Below, in pieces: positions 17,784-31,153 of a stretch of DNA of 64,000 nucleotides. The translations under genes and the position numbers were made by a program. Positions within the stretch are counted from its first letter, which is position 1; every line of letters starts with the position of its first letter. The notes beneath the pieces were generated by a model, which made no database searches, had not been told where the DNA came from, and saw only the letters and a program-made list of their open reading frames with translations. This DNA comes from Litomosoides sigmodontis (lineage: Eukaryota; Nematoda; Chromadorea; Rhabditida; Onchocercidae): NCBI GenBank assembly GCA_963070105.1, contig OY718806.1:9195365-9259364 (forward strand), written 5' to 3'.

Positions 17784-19621
17784 TGTTTATGTCTTATGGT
17801 CTTACTTCATTTGTGACCTGTAAAAAGTCTTTTCTGCATCTGTTATTTTCTGATGCTTTCTGCAGGACCACTTCATGAAGAGTTTTGAAGAGTTTTTGTA
17901 TACAATACCCTTCTACGTTAGTCGTGTATCGTTCAAAAAGGGAAAGAAAATAAAACATAGGAGCATGAGAAAATTTGTTTTTCGCCATTAATTCGTCCTC
18001 AGTTTCATATAAACTTGGAAACCATTAATACGGTCAGTAATTCTGTTTGGGCTTTCATATGACCTCGGTACTGTGAGATTTGCTCACATGTGAAGTGTAT
18101 ACATCCTAGATTGTGTTTGTCGAATATAATTTGGAGGTCCATTTGTGATATGACATCCTTATTGTGTATGTGTGTCATATTCCAGAGGATGTAGATAGTG
18201 CAAGTTATTTTATTTGTGGATGTTAGAAAGTTGAATGTTGCTGTGATTGTAGATCTTATCCCAATTAAACATTTAGCACTTTGTCCAAGGTCATCGGTTC
18301 TGTCTGTTTTATTAAGCACAATACTAGTACATTATCATGTGGTCAGTACTATGTTTCTATTATATCTCTCCCTTTCTGTTCTCAACGCTCCATTTCTTTT
18401 GCTTTTGTACTGGAACAGTGATAGTAATTTGGTGGAAATTTGAGGGTATTTTAAGAACCCATAAGTAAATATGCTCGCTTCATGTAGTATTTGATGTTTT
18501 TCTCTATTATTACTCTGTTCAAAATGTAATTTTCTTGAGTTGTTATGCTGCATTATAGAATGTTTTATTTTATCATCTGGAATAAATGTTTTTTATAAAA
18601 TTGAAAGATGTCACGGATACGATAGAAGACTTCATGTGAACAACACCTCTTCATATGGTAGTATTAAATTATCCCATTACTGAACTCTTCAATTTATTCA
18701 ATTTGCAATAAATGCTACTGCATCTGTTACAGAGGAAATCGTTTCCAGTGTTTATTAAATTTTGCAGCATTGATAATGCCTAGCTCCTATAATTTTTATA
18801 ATCTATGTGAAAATTGAGTAGTAGGCGCTGAAGTATTATTTGACAACATGCAACTGAATTTTCACGTAACGTAGTGGTATTTGAAGTCTTTATCTGTTAA
18901 TATACCGCATAGAAATGTTTAGCTTCGAAAACGTCCAGAATTCAGTGCAAATTTGAAAATAATAGGAAAGAGTTAGCAGTAGTCTGTTGTGAATGATGAA
19001 GACAACAATTGGAAGAGGAAGCATAATGAAGATCGTGTGATTTTTTTCATGCACGAAGAAGATATTTCGAATTCGTGAGAGTTATAGGTTATCGCGCTAA
19101 ATGACATTACTATCACTTAGTGGTTTATGTCGTTGAAATAACAGTAAATGATAATGGTGATTAATAATCGTGATAATAAATGAAAGGAAACAGGCAATTC
19201 TCCGTTGAGAATTTGTCCTAAAAAACGTTGTAATTTTAGTGGAAAGAAGGGATGGTGATGAATTTCATATATTCATTGATTGATGGTGGTATTTGTCGTT
19301 GTCGTATCGGTCACAGTTTTCTTTTTATAATATTTTGTAGTCACATGTCTGAAATACAGGAGAAAAAATTACTTTTTTTTTTCCAGAACTATTAAAGGTA
19401 AGGCATAAAATGAGTTAGCAACAAAGATGATCATCAATTTTGTTAAAAACTTTTAGCCTCAGTGAAGCTTCTTTCATTGTTGTTTCTAATATCGATAGCA
19501 TCGTATAGATGATATTGATGAAGTTGAAGTTTAAAATGATTTGATTAGCATTTCAAAAGCTTTTAAACTCTCATGGTTAAACTATAATTTATTGTAAGAT
19601 AAATTAGGGAAAATAATTTAC
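17784..19621. other. twinfilin 3' region and intergenic sequence
   Basis: No coding exon supported on either strand. The plus-strand part is probably twinfilin 3' UTR up to the AATAAA at 18581-18586. Minus-strand frames at 18005-18553 lack splice signals and recognisable motifs. The minus-strand ZM-motif gene should continue through or past this stretch, since its exon at 19622 ends in a donor. Confidence 0.45.
18581..18586 (+). terminator. candidate polyadenylation signal (AATAAA)
   Basis: Canonical hexamer on the plus strand, about 800 bp after the twinfilin stop. It would imply a long 3' UTR; a variant signal closer to the stop may be used instead. Confidence 0.35.
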
Positions 19622-21139
19622 CTAGAAATGATACCAGGTTCAAGTGGCGTTTCAACAACACGTCTTTCTTCCTCTTTAAGCAACGTACTTTCGCTATTTG
19701 GATTAACACTTGTTACAATTTCACGTTTATATGTTACAGGTTGACCATCCTTATCCATATAATTACCTTCTAAGCTTGCTTCTGCATTCGCTACTGTGCC
19801 GCGAGGTAATACCTATAAAAAGGAGCATATTAAACAAATGTAGCCCTTTCGTTGCGAATTCATTAATTACATTACATTCAATAATTATAATGATTTCGAA
19901 TTTTTTAAATTTTCAAATTTGCTTGAATATTTCAAAATCGTTTGTTTTTTTTTTGAGTTAGGCTATTTCTGTAGCACTGAACTTTTCCAGAAGTTTAAAG
20001 GAATGTACGGGTAATAGACATAGCAATTATTTGTTAGATACATATTTCACAGCTATTTAATATCTGAAGAGAACACCAAAAAAAATCAAAATGATTTTTT
20101 CTAAAAAAAAAAAGGAAAAATACGAGGGCAATAATGTATGCATATATCTCCATTAGTCTTATTTCAGAATCAAAATTTCCTTATCCATTCGTAAATGGTC
20201 TGAACAGAAACCAATTTAAGATATTTTTGTGGCCGTTTAAAAAGTACTACTTCTAACTGACTTCTATTTACTAATCGATGATGAAACTGGAATATACTGT
20301 ATACAAATTAATTTCATGACAACTATTTTATGATACCATTTACGACTGGTAAATAAATTTTTCGTTTTCTCTCGTAAAAATACTTTTTTATTGTATTTTA
20401 CTATACACGTATAAACAATTCTTTTGTAATAAGATTAGCTATATTTCGGTAATTTTACGTTTATTTTACGTAAAAGTGAAGTGAATTTATGAATGGATGA
20501 TAATATTAGCATATTTTCAAAAAATACTGAAACACTTTATTCGTTTCAATAAAACTACGTTACTTTAACTTTTTTTTTTTTAAAAAAAAATTGCACTAAA
20601 TAAATGATGAAGGAAAAAGTTATTAGCAATAAAAAAAAATAAACTCCGATCGGATACCTCAGACATTTCAGCTTGTCGATTGAAATTACCGCTACCTTGC
20701 GTAACCGATACAATCGTGTTATTGCACGGTGCAACAGTTTCGCGATGTATTTTCTGCTGATAGTTCGTTGTTTCGATAGCACGTCTTTCGGCCGGATTTG
20801 CCTCCGGTAGTGGAACTACGCTAACCGGTTGACTGCTTACTATTCTTTCAGTAGAACGTTCATGCATTTTTTGTTCGTAACGTGAACTACTACTGGAAAA
20901 AACTGATTAAATGCAATTAATAGGCAAACAAAAGTAATTGCCATGTTTTATTTCTATCTTTTACATCGATTTATTGAATTAATTGAAATTTCAATAGAAT
21001 ATTTTGCACCTTTGTGATTGCCAAATGGATGACGAGTCATGCTGCGCACCGGATGATACCGGATTTGGCAATCCAATCGGCACAGGAATATAATTTGACG
21101 GTGCACTTTCTGCAGTTGATATTCCATGCTGTGATGTAT

Positions 21140-21172
<33 letters not shown>

Positions 21173-24100
21173 GCTGTTGCTGTTGCTGTTGTTGATTACT
21201 TAAATAGAATGTGTGATATTGTGTAAAATTCCGTTGTACATTTTCCGGAGCACTAGCATCGTGATCGATCTGTGTCGCATGCTGCGTCTGTGGCACAAAA
21301 CTGTTGTGGTCACTGATTGGTCTATCATACTTCGACTGATGATGATGATGACCAGGATAATCTGCATAATTATAGCTAGTTTGCATCGTACTGTCATATC
21401 GTCCAGCTTCACGAATCTGTCGGTCAGCTTCATTTTGCCATAAAGCATGCGTTTGATTAGCCCTACTGTACCAGTATGGTGGCTGTTGTGGCGGAATCTA
21501 CAAAGCAACAATGTTGACGAGTAATTTTCCAATTAAAAATTTTATTTGCATAATTTTCAATTACATTGGAAATTACATGAGGTAGTAATTGCTTTGTAAA
21601 ATTTTCATTTATTAAAAATAACTATGATATTATTAATTTTTTTTTTTGGAAGATATGAGCGAGGAAATTTATTTAAGAATGTAATGATTTAAAGAATTTT
21701 TGTTTCTAAAATTTTAGCATGAATATTTTAGGAATGATTATTGGCAAACCTTTAAAGAAGGCGGCATTTGCATGCGAGCATCCGTATTTTTCGCCTTATC
21801 TTCCCAAATATTACGTCGGTCACTGACAATGCGTGACCATGTTGGTTCATAATCATACATCTAAAGCACTTTTATTAGTTAAAATTTCTTTTTTTTGAAT
21901 AAAATTAATCACTTATTTAATTGCAACACCTTATTTTACTCTCTTTCTGGTTGTTATATTAGTAAATTAAGAATGTCAAATTAAAAAAAACAACTATTGT
22001 TAAATTTGGAAAAATTTTTTGTAAATTTCCAAAATTGATTTTGAACATTTAATAAAAAAAAAAAAAACTTTCTCTAAAGTAGTCAATAAATTAAATAGTA
22101 TTTTTAAAACGAAAAACAAAAAAAATTGTTGGAAAAAAAAACAAATAAAAGGGAAATTTTTAACAAAAAGTGACATAGCTATGTCATTATAAGATATTTT
22201 ATTTTAGTTAAATATCAATTTGCACAGCAATAGCAACAAAAAAAAAATTGCATTAGAAGTCTCGTGTGCTCATTAACTGATAAAGTGATAAAAAGAATGA
22301 TTAGGCGGAACTGATTAAAGGCACGCATGATATGATACGGTATGCGGAGGAACAGTTTTGATGGAGATGGAGGATGATGGTATGATTGGAAGAGGGTAAA
22401 AAGCAGAAACGGAAGCAGGAAGAATGGAAAGAAATACAGGACCTGGGAACGGGTAAGGCGAGGGTCCGACCTGTTCATCCAGTGATTATGCTTTTCGAGA
22501 GATTTTGACTGCCATTCCGGGGTCATCGACCTCTTCGGAACAATCAGCGCTCTATCGTTCAACAGTGTCTCAATTGTCACCTCTTTCGTAACGTTTCCGC
22601 TCGATCCATCGTATCTTTCGGCTGTTCCAGTATTCTGTAATGGTATCCATGTTTGTTCTGTTTTTCCGTATGGCATACTACTTCCGGTTCGTCTACCAGT
22701 AGTACCATTTGATGTATAATTGGTAACTGCTTGTGATGTGTAACCAGCAAGATCTGTTGGTGGTGGAAGTGTTGTTGCACGATGCGATGGTGAATTCGAG
22801 TGCGCATCACGTGTCCAGGATGTTGATGTATTACTTCGCTTGTACGCAGTATTATTTGTTTTTGCTGATAAACTGAATACTGTTGGTTTCGTTGGTTCGT
22901 TTGGACGATTAACGGTACGATGTTGACGGGTGAAACCGGCAGTTGGTCCAAATGATGTACCGAAGCAGTGATCAGGTTGCTCAGGCTTAGCAAGATGTTG
23001 ATTGGATCGTGTGTCGCCAACGAGAATATCAGCAGAGACGTGATCAACATTTGGCGCAACTTCAATATTCATCTCGTCACGTTTCAACGACGCATGATCA
23101 AATTTCGACTGCAAACGACGCTGCTCCGGTCCGTGTCCATGATACGGACCATCAATTCGTACTGCACCCTGTCGAAAATCCATTCCGCCCATTTCATATC
23201 CTGGACTTATATTATGCTCATCATGGTATTTTCGAGCAGTTCTTCCATAATACACATAAGATGATGAATCTTGTGGTATGCGTGACTTGTCCACGTAATC
23301 TAGTCCACCAAATTCGTAGCCACGTTTCGCTAACCTGTAATTACATTTGCTACCACCAAATGTGCAAACGTTTCCTTTCATATTTTCCACTCAAATTTTT
23401 TCTGCAAATTAGCTTTTCCATTGCTTTTCTGGTTGAATTATTGGAATTCAACAATCGTATAATGCAAGTGTATGGTTCTGAAATCAATTTTACAATTTAA
23501 TATTATGAAATTAACAGTGCACCTTTCTTCGTTACGCCTTCTTGGATGTTGTAAAGTGGAATATTGAGGTGCACAATAGGGTTGTACAATAGAGGGTGTT
23601 GCTGAACGAGCTCGTTCACTTCGACTACGTGCTGCTTGCGCCCAGTATGGTTCCTACAAACAAACTAATCCTTAGTGTTTTTCTTTTAAAAACTAAAGGT
23701 AAATTTTAGAAGATAAATTCGGAATAGCTAAATGTTACTCTTAAAAATCAAATAAATAATATGAATTTTTATAAATGAATGAATAATTTAATTTACATAT
23801 AAATGAATATAAATGATATAAATGAATAATTTAATTTACAAAAGTATGCACAAATATAACTATTTGAATAATGACTTTGCTTAAATGAAATTTGAAATCC
23901 AAAAAAAGACAGCATTACTTTTCAAAAATTAATTTACAGTTTAAAAGAGAAGGCAAAAATGTAAGTGCGACAATTTGCTACAACCTGTGGCGGTGGAAGA
24001 TGTGGAATTTCCGCTTGCGCTATCATCTCATTGAAGTGTTGACCAAATGTGTCATTTTCGTTAGCTTTTATTGCCTTCAATGCTTCTGATCTTTCCGGAT

Positions 24101-26674
24101 TAAAGTGTCGATCGCTAGCGCCAAGCGCATGATCCGGTCCTTCACCAACTTGCTGCTTATATTGCTCTTCGGCAGCTTCACTAAAACACACATCTAATTA
24201 GCTAATTTCATCAGCTAAAATTATATAACTAGTGCTAAACAAAAAAATATATTAAAAAATATATATATATATATCAAAAAAATATAAATAAAATTATAAA
24301 AAAAATAATTAAAAAAATAGCAGAATTATAAAAAAATTTAAACTTTATTTTTTTGAGTGCTTTTTTTGTGAATTTTTTTTAACAGTAGCTTTGAATAAAA
24401 GTTTTTTCGTTGTTGTTTAATTATGACAAGCATATAATTCAGACACAAGTTATTTAAATTATTTTATCTGTGATAATTTCTCCTGATGCTTTGAATGTAA
24501 ACAAAAATTGATGATTTTTTTTCTTTATTAGCATACAATATTCATTTTGCTAACGCTAATAAAAATACTGTGTAAAATTTTAATTCAAATTAATAATTTC
24601 AAAATGACCATAAAATTATGATATTTTTTTCCACACAACCGAATGATTTCCTATTTTTTTCGTTATCATCATGTTGCTTTTTTTCAAAAAAAAAATTCAT
24701 CACAAAAAAAAGAAAGAAGTAAATTGATGAAGTTGTTCGTGAATGAAGTAGTGATAGCAACAGTGATAACAATAGTGATAATATGATAGTGATAATTCTC
24801 ACGAAATGTTTAAAATTTGTGCGCCTTCGACCTCTTTCATTTTTCGCTCATCTATCTTTTATTTCTGAATGGATTAGTGAAATTATTAAAATTAACGAAG
24901 GAAGCTATCCATTAACATTTTGCTTATTTTTTTCCGACAAAAATGAAAACAAAAAGGAAGATTTACAACAGCTGTTTTCCGGTTATCTTTTCCTTTTTTT
25001 TTTTAAAATATCTCACCTGTATTGTTTAACTTTTGTGAAACATTGTGCAGTTTAGAAGCGAAAAATAAAAATTTGTTTTTGAAAAAAAAAATAGCAAATC
25101 TTTTTTTTTTTGCCAAAAATTCCTTCTTTCTCTCAACTCTCTTTTTTTCCGTTCCTGTTTTTTTCCCTTCCAGTGCTTAAGTTGATTAAGTTCGAAAACG
25201 AATGAGAACGAAATACAATAAAGGATGATTGCTCAAAGTGAGTCACCTGAAATACACTGAAAATATTTTGCAATTGTTCAATGAATTTATCAAACTTTTG
25301 CAAGAGGTATGAAATGATGATATTAATAGGTGATAGATATCACTACTATCACTGCAAGATAACGATACAATCTTAAAATACAATCATTTGAAATTTTTAA
25401 AAAGAAAAAAAAAGAAGTACCACAAAATATGTTTACTGTTTACTGTTGTTGAAAGAAGTATGTTGTCATCACAATGTTGTTGATTTAAAATAGCAATAAT
25501 TATCAAACACTCTTAAGTAGCAGTGAACGAGTGCTATTCGCATTTATTTGAAATAATCGCATTCAACGATTAGATGGATGAATTGATCAAAAAAGAAAAA
25601 AATCTATTGAAAGAAAAAAAGAAAGAGGGAGAGAGAGAGAGAGAGGGAGGGAGAGAGAGAAGGAGAGAGAGAGGGAGAGAGGGAGGGAGGGAGGGAATGA
25701 TGTAGAGATAACAAAATAGTGTACATTCATTTCTCTCCTATATAATTTATCTCTAAATGTATAATTGTAAATTTTTTTTTTTTAAAAAAAAAGGAAAGAC
25801 TATATTGGTAATTTTGCATGGAAAAACTTTTTAATATAAAAATACAATTTTTTTTCCTTGTTTCATACTACGATGAATGAAAAAGGTAGGTTTTTTAAAA
25901 CCTGTTAACTGTTACCGTACACATGCATATAACATAAAAGTTATACTTTATTTGTCTTAATTTATTTGAATAGACTAATCTGTGATGATATTGTTAGATA
26001 TAATAATTTCATCTATAACATAAATTTGACAGACAACATCGATATATGTGATATTTTTGTTTTAAATGTTTTCAAAAATAAAAAAATTTCGTCAACATAA
26101 GTCGCCGACTGACTTCCATTTCCGCTACAATCAATCAAAATTTGCATTTCAAACATCTTTACATTATTTATTTCACGAATATTAAATTAAGAAAAAAAAA
26201 CGAAAAAAAAATTACGAAACATTTATGAATGGCGGCGTTTTATTTCTTGTTATTAATACAAAAATAAATTCATCATTAAATTTATCCAATCTAAAAGCCT
26301 CTAAACTTTGGTTAATTGCTTTTTTAAGGAAGAAAAAGGTAGTGAGATGTTGGTGCTTCAAAATTGAAATATGAATTCATAATGTAATTTATGTGCTAAA
26401 TTAAACTTCTCTGATAAGATTTGTTATTATCATATGCGTATTTCAGTACAAAGAAAAACACGCAACCAATGAAAATTGATGGTACATTTCACACCATCAT
26501 TGATTGCCATAATCATAATTGATTCATTCAATCATAACAGTGGAACAGAAACCAATGTAGAAAATGAAATTTAAAATTACAACCTATTAATTCACACGTG
26601 GAATTAGTGAATGATAGGAATGCTTACCGTGAATAAAGTGGCATTGGCGTATTGTACTGTATATTAGATGGCAT
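19622..26674 (-). CDS. ZM-motif (Zasp-like) cytoskeletal scaffold protein, 5' portion of gene
   Basis: Eight phase-compatible exons, 5' to 3': 26674-26628, 24180-23985, 23653-23523, 23334-22443, 21860-21750, 21497-21010, 20892-20658, 19812-19622. The protein begins MPSNIQYNTPMPLYSREAA. The core YNTPMPLYS matches the ZM motif by which ALP/Enigma/ZASP-type proteins bind alpha-actinin (established for that family). After it comes a long, mostly disordered region with repeated aromatic/arginine clusters (EPYWAQAARS, GYEFGGLDYV, PTWSRIVSDRRNIW, PYWYSRANQ), a run of 18 glutamines (codons at ~21141-21194), then a better-ordered segment (NYMDKDGQPVTYKREIVTSV and KEEERRVVETPLEPG). The last exon ends in a phase-2 donor (AG|GTAAAT), so more exons must follow outside the recognised part. 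No PDZ, LIM or SH3 domain is visible here. The donor at 22442 (GTCCTG) is weak but keeps phase. A Z-disc or dense-body role is inferred from the motif alone. Confidence 0.75.
21141..21194 (-). repeat. polyglutamine-coding CAA/CAG repeat
   Basis: On the minus strand this reads as 18 consecutive glutamine codons mixing CAA and CAG, inside the sixth recognised exon of the ZM-motif gene. The mixed codons suggest a selected or old tract instead of a single pure expansion. Confidence 0.85.
25615..25696. repeat. (GA)n/(GGGA)n tract
   Basis: A purine-only stretch of about 75 bp in the first intron of the ZM-motif gene. Confidence 0.85.
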
Positions 26675-26908
26675 AATTTCGTTTTTGTTTTCCTTTTCTT
26701 TTTCGTTTCAACAAGAAATTGAATTCTAAAAAGAAAATGAAAGTATTGATGCTACGGTAGCACAACAAATGAAGAACGCTTGAGATGATGTGGATGGAAG
26801 CGGTTTGCTGCTGCTCTTGCTCTAATACTGATGTTGGTGTTGCTGTGTGCTAAATTGAACATTCGATTGGAATGAATTTAGCTAAGCCGATGGTGGTTGT
26901 GGTGGTGG

Positions 26909-26946
<38 letters not shown>

Positions 26947-29067
26947 GTAATGATAATGATGATAATGGGTGGTAATACTAGTGGTAGCGGTAGTGATAGC
27001 AGTGGTGGTGATGAGGAGATTATTTTTGTTGTAGGATGAAACGGATGAGGAATGATGAAAAGGCGGCGTGGAAAAGTGATTCGGATCGGGATCATCATCA
27101 ACCGTTGTACTGAGTCTATATGCTATGCTTAATTTTTTTTTCTTTTTCTTTTTTTTTTTTTTTTTGTTTTCTGAGCTATATACTTTCTCCCTCAATTACA
27201 TCATATCAATTTCTATCACATCCGCTAATCGCACTGATAAAATGCATTCAACGGTTGATCATTTCATCATCATTCATCATTTCATTTCAATTTTTTGATA
27301 TATCACTTCAAAAAGGGAGAAAAAAAAATTCACTCAGACATTACACCATTTTTGATTAGATTTAAAAACAAAACAAGAAGAGGAGAGAGAAGAAGAAGAA
27401 GAAGAAGAAGAGAAAGGCTATTAGATTCGAAAAAAAAAGGAGACATTGAAAGAAGGGTGCGAAAAAAAAAGATCTGTGAAATTATGATAAATGAAAAAGA
27501 TGCAATGCATAAATTAAATATTATCATATTTGAATTTTGATACGATGAATTTTAAAACTAACGAAATATACACACATACATGTATGTTTTACTGAAAACA
27601 AAAATAATTGTTCAAATGCAATATTTGAACTTTCGTTTGAAGCTTTTAACATATGAAATGAAAAATGAAAATAAAAAAGAAAACATTTTTGCCTTTTTTT
27701 TTGCATTGATAATGCATAAGCTAATTTAAAATATTTCATAAGGTTGTTTTATTTATCATTCAGTAAATTAGTTAGCTTTTTTGACGATTGATTGCTTGGC
27801 AGTTTCCGTTTATTTATGTAAATTACAACTGACAAGTACTTGAAAACATCAATTTAACTTTATAAATAGTAAAGTAATTGCATTATTTGCACTTAACTAG
27901 CAATGAACTATCACCAGTTAATTTGTTTTGCGAAAAAAAAAATTTTTGACTTCTTTTTGAAAATAAAAATTAAGCAATTCTTTAAAATTATTTAGTTCAT
28001 AACAAATTTTGAAAAATTCTAAAAGGTTTTTTTTTTCTGAAAAAAAATTATGCGCTAAATGAATCGAAATATTGCATATTTCTTCTAAAATATATGTTTC
28101 ATTCCGTCAGATTTCATTTGTGTATTTTATATTCCGTTTATTTCATGTGAATACTACTAATTGGTACTGCACGATATGTAGCAGTGCATGGATGTGTTTG
28201 AATCTGTTCCAGATTCAAAACTTTTAATTATCATTAAAATTTAGCGACAACTTGCAGTGATATGGTCAATCATGCTTGTTTGATACGGATAATCACTTTA
28301 TCAAATTGATTATATCTATTGGGATAAAAATATTTTCCAAAAAATTATCACAAATGCAATACAACACGTACTTGCTCAAAGCAAGTATTCATTGTGTATG
28401 TTTTTCATTTGTTCTTATTCACGTAATCTTCACGCATTCAACCAAAAATTCAGCCTTCGAACTGAATTTATTAAAATTTTGCAAAAGCAATTTTTAATTC
28501 ATTGACATTTCTGCCACTGATCATTAAATAAATATTGAATTTACAATATTGATTTGCTATAGCATACAACGATTAAATTTCAACAATCAATTCTACAGAA
28601 ATAAATCAGCATATTGTCTTCGTTTTTTTTTTTCATTTCTCAACTATACAACAAAATAAATTTAAGAAGCAATTAATTTGATGGAAATTATTGCTCTGGT
28701 CAGCTTTTTTCTTGCTCGTCATCTGGTAATTTAACAACATTAATAATAAAATTATCATTAAATTAGCAAAATATTGGCGTATGGCATTAAGCTGTAATAT
28801 TCGTGAGCATAATTGAAATTTTATCAATTTATTACAGGCCTATTTATAGTCACAGTCAAAATAACAAATGTTTGCATGTATTATTTCTTAGGTAGCAAAA
28901 TTTTCCGAAACTAAAACAAAGCATGAATCGTGAATTGATTTAAAATTCGACAATTAAATTATATTATCGTGTATTCGATAAATTCAATTAAAATGTCATA
29001 GTTGTTTTTTTTTTTTTTTTCATTTCTTCGCTGCTGATAAACGATCACACATAATGGCAAATTATTT
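26675..29067. other. spacer between two minus-strand genes
   Basis: Should hold the 5' UTR and promoter of the ZM-motif gene just above 26674. It includes a (GAT)n tract at about 26905-26945 and a 19-base T run near 27150. A minus-strand stretch at about 27010-27115 is less AT-rich and open, but contains His/Ile repeat artefacts and has no supported splice joins, so it is not called coding. Confidence 0.4.
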
Positions 29068-31153
29068 TTATGCAAAGTGGAATCGTCCTGTCATATGATA
29101 AAGTCGTCGGAGCGCTCGTGCATCGTTATAGGAGTGCGGCGTACGTGAAACGTGAGGAATATATACACTTTCATCGCAAATAAAGTGCCGATTAAGTGCA
29201 CGAATCTAAATTAATGCGTGTATACATATGCTTTCTCAAACTGTAATTAAAGTCATAACTTATAAGCAATAAATTGAGTGTTCCAATAATTCATTAATCA
29301 TTGTTAATTACGTGAAAGTAAGAAATTTTGTTCAAAAGTAAGCTAAATTTGAATTGAAAAAATGCATTTTTTTTTCATACCCGAGGATATCTCCAATCAT
29401 ATGCAGTGTGAGCATACTGTTGCGCGAAATCATCCGCTTTGAGTCTTGCTGATACATACTGATCTAAATACTTCCGTGATCCAGCAATGTATGATTTCAG
29501 TGGTTCCAGTCGCTGTAAATTTTACTTTTAATTTATTATTATTACTATTACTATTATTACTATTATTATTTTAGTTATTTAATTACTTATTATTACTATT
29601 TATCATTATTATTGTCATTAATTATTATTACTACTATTATTGATTATTTTGTTAAAGACGAAAAAATACTTTGAATAAATTAGTAATTAAATAACTAAAG
29701 AATTAGATAACTCAAAATTTTCTGCAAAATTTACTGTAAATTATTGAGGGAAATACAATGACAAACTTCATTGAAAAATATCCTCTTTGTTTGAAATGTA
29801 TAGTATGGAACATATGAACTATACGGCATTGGTTCAAAGGATTGCACACGCAATGGTCTTGTTATAGATTCATGCGTATCCTGTAATTAATTAAAATTCA
29901 TTACTCAAAGATTGAAAAAAAAAGCAAATTTTTACTTCATTTTTTTCATATAAAATACTGGAATAACACGCATAAAAAATTCGGCAAAATACACGTGTAT
30001 AATCATCGATGTAACAAAATTAGTTTTTCAAAAATTTTGCCCTTTGAAATATTTCGTAGAATTTAGAAAGACAAATTTAATGTTTTGTTCGTTTTTTTTT
30101 TCAAATTGAAAAATTTAGAAATTGAAAATTAGCTAAACTTACAATCCATCGTGCTTTGCTATAGGTATTATACCAATTGCAAATTTTTGGTTGATAAACT
30201 GGTATTGTGTCGATAATGCGTTCAACTCGACGGCAGTATTCTGGCACCGATAAGGATGGCGCAAGTAGTGAAGCAGAGGTTGATCGACGAATTGGAAAAT
30301 CATGAGTAGCTTCCTTGAATTTTGGTTTAATTTTTAAAAATTACTTCATGAATTCATTTTAATCCGCCATGTAGAAAGGTGTAATTTTTGGTTGTTTTTT
30401 GAAATTTACTTTTTCTCTTTTTTAAAATCCCGCATTTTTTAAAAAAACATTGAATTTTCCAGCAATTGCATGAAAATAGCAAAATATGTAGCTAATGTAA
30501 TTTTTAGTTTAGATAAACAGTAATTGCTATATCAAACAAAGGATAAATTCTAATCCTACGAAAAAAAAAATTTTAAACAGCAATGATAAGAATTAAAATT
30601 TTAATATTTGACTTTGATAATGAAATAATTATTTCAGTTCATTTTACCACCTCAAATTATCCTTTCTGATTATTAATTAAACATCAGTAATGAAGGAGAA
30701 ATTAAGCGAGTAAAAATTACTTTAACATAAGTTAAGTTGGTATATGAGGCTGATCGTGCAAGTTCTTTCGATTTACTCCAAACATTTGACATATAATTTT
30801 GAAATGTAATTTCAGGACGAGCCAGATCAATATATCGTCTGAACAGTATTATTACAATTGAAAATAGCGCATGAGAGAAATTTAACAAAAATCGTTTAAT
30901 TCTTAATAAAATAAAAATTATTTATTTTTTTTTCGAAAATAAACTAAGAAGAAAAATATATTGGAAAAACTTTTTCCGATTAAACAGTTACTTCAAATAA
31001 TTTTTGTAAATTTTATTAAAATTAAAATTAAAAAAAAAATGAAAAAACCAACGATGTCGGATAATCGTTCCACCATTTTGTTGCTGTTTCAACTTCGTCT
31101 GCAGTTGATTGTGCACGTGTGATCAATCCAGCACTTAAGATTTGTGGACCCAT
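29068..31153 (-). CDS. unrecognised 255-residue protein, complete six-exon gene
   Basis: Six exons join in one frame with conserved phase: 31153-31053, 30838-30727, 30313-30143, 29880-29767, 29512-29381, 29205-29068. They total 768 nt and end in TAA. The product starts MGPQILSAGLITRAQS and ends with the stretch RALRRLYHMTGRFHFA. It is rich in Tyr, Arg, Trp and Ser, with recurring aromatic/basic patches (ATKWWNDYP, ICNWYNTYSKARW, YAHTAYDWRYP). No signal peptide, transmembrane segment or known domain is visible. An MGxxxxS start could allow N-myristoylation, but that motif is weak. The composition resembles the disordered segments of the downstream ZM-motif protein, so a related cytoskeletal or muscle role is possible but unproven. 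The acceptor before 30313 (TCAAG) and donors GTTGGT and GTTAAA are non-optimal. A donor-like GTATAT inside the last exon leaves open splicing into the downstream gene. Confidence 0.6.

Noticed and set aside
18005..18553. Overlapping minus- and plus-strand frames of 70-104 codons
   Set aside because: No motifs, splice signals or composition typical of coding sequence. It lies in the probable twinfilin 3' UTR.
26850..27195. Minus-strand frames with poly-His, poly-Ile and Ser/Thr-rich stretches
   Set aside because: Produced by the (GAT)n and poly-T repeats; no splice joins support them.
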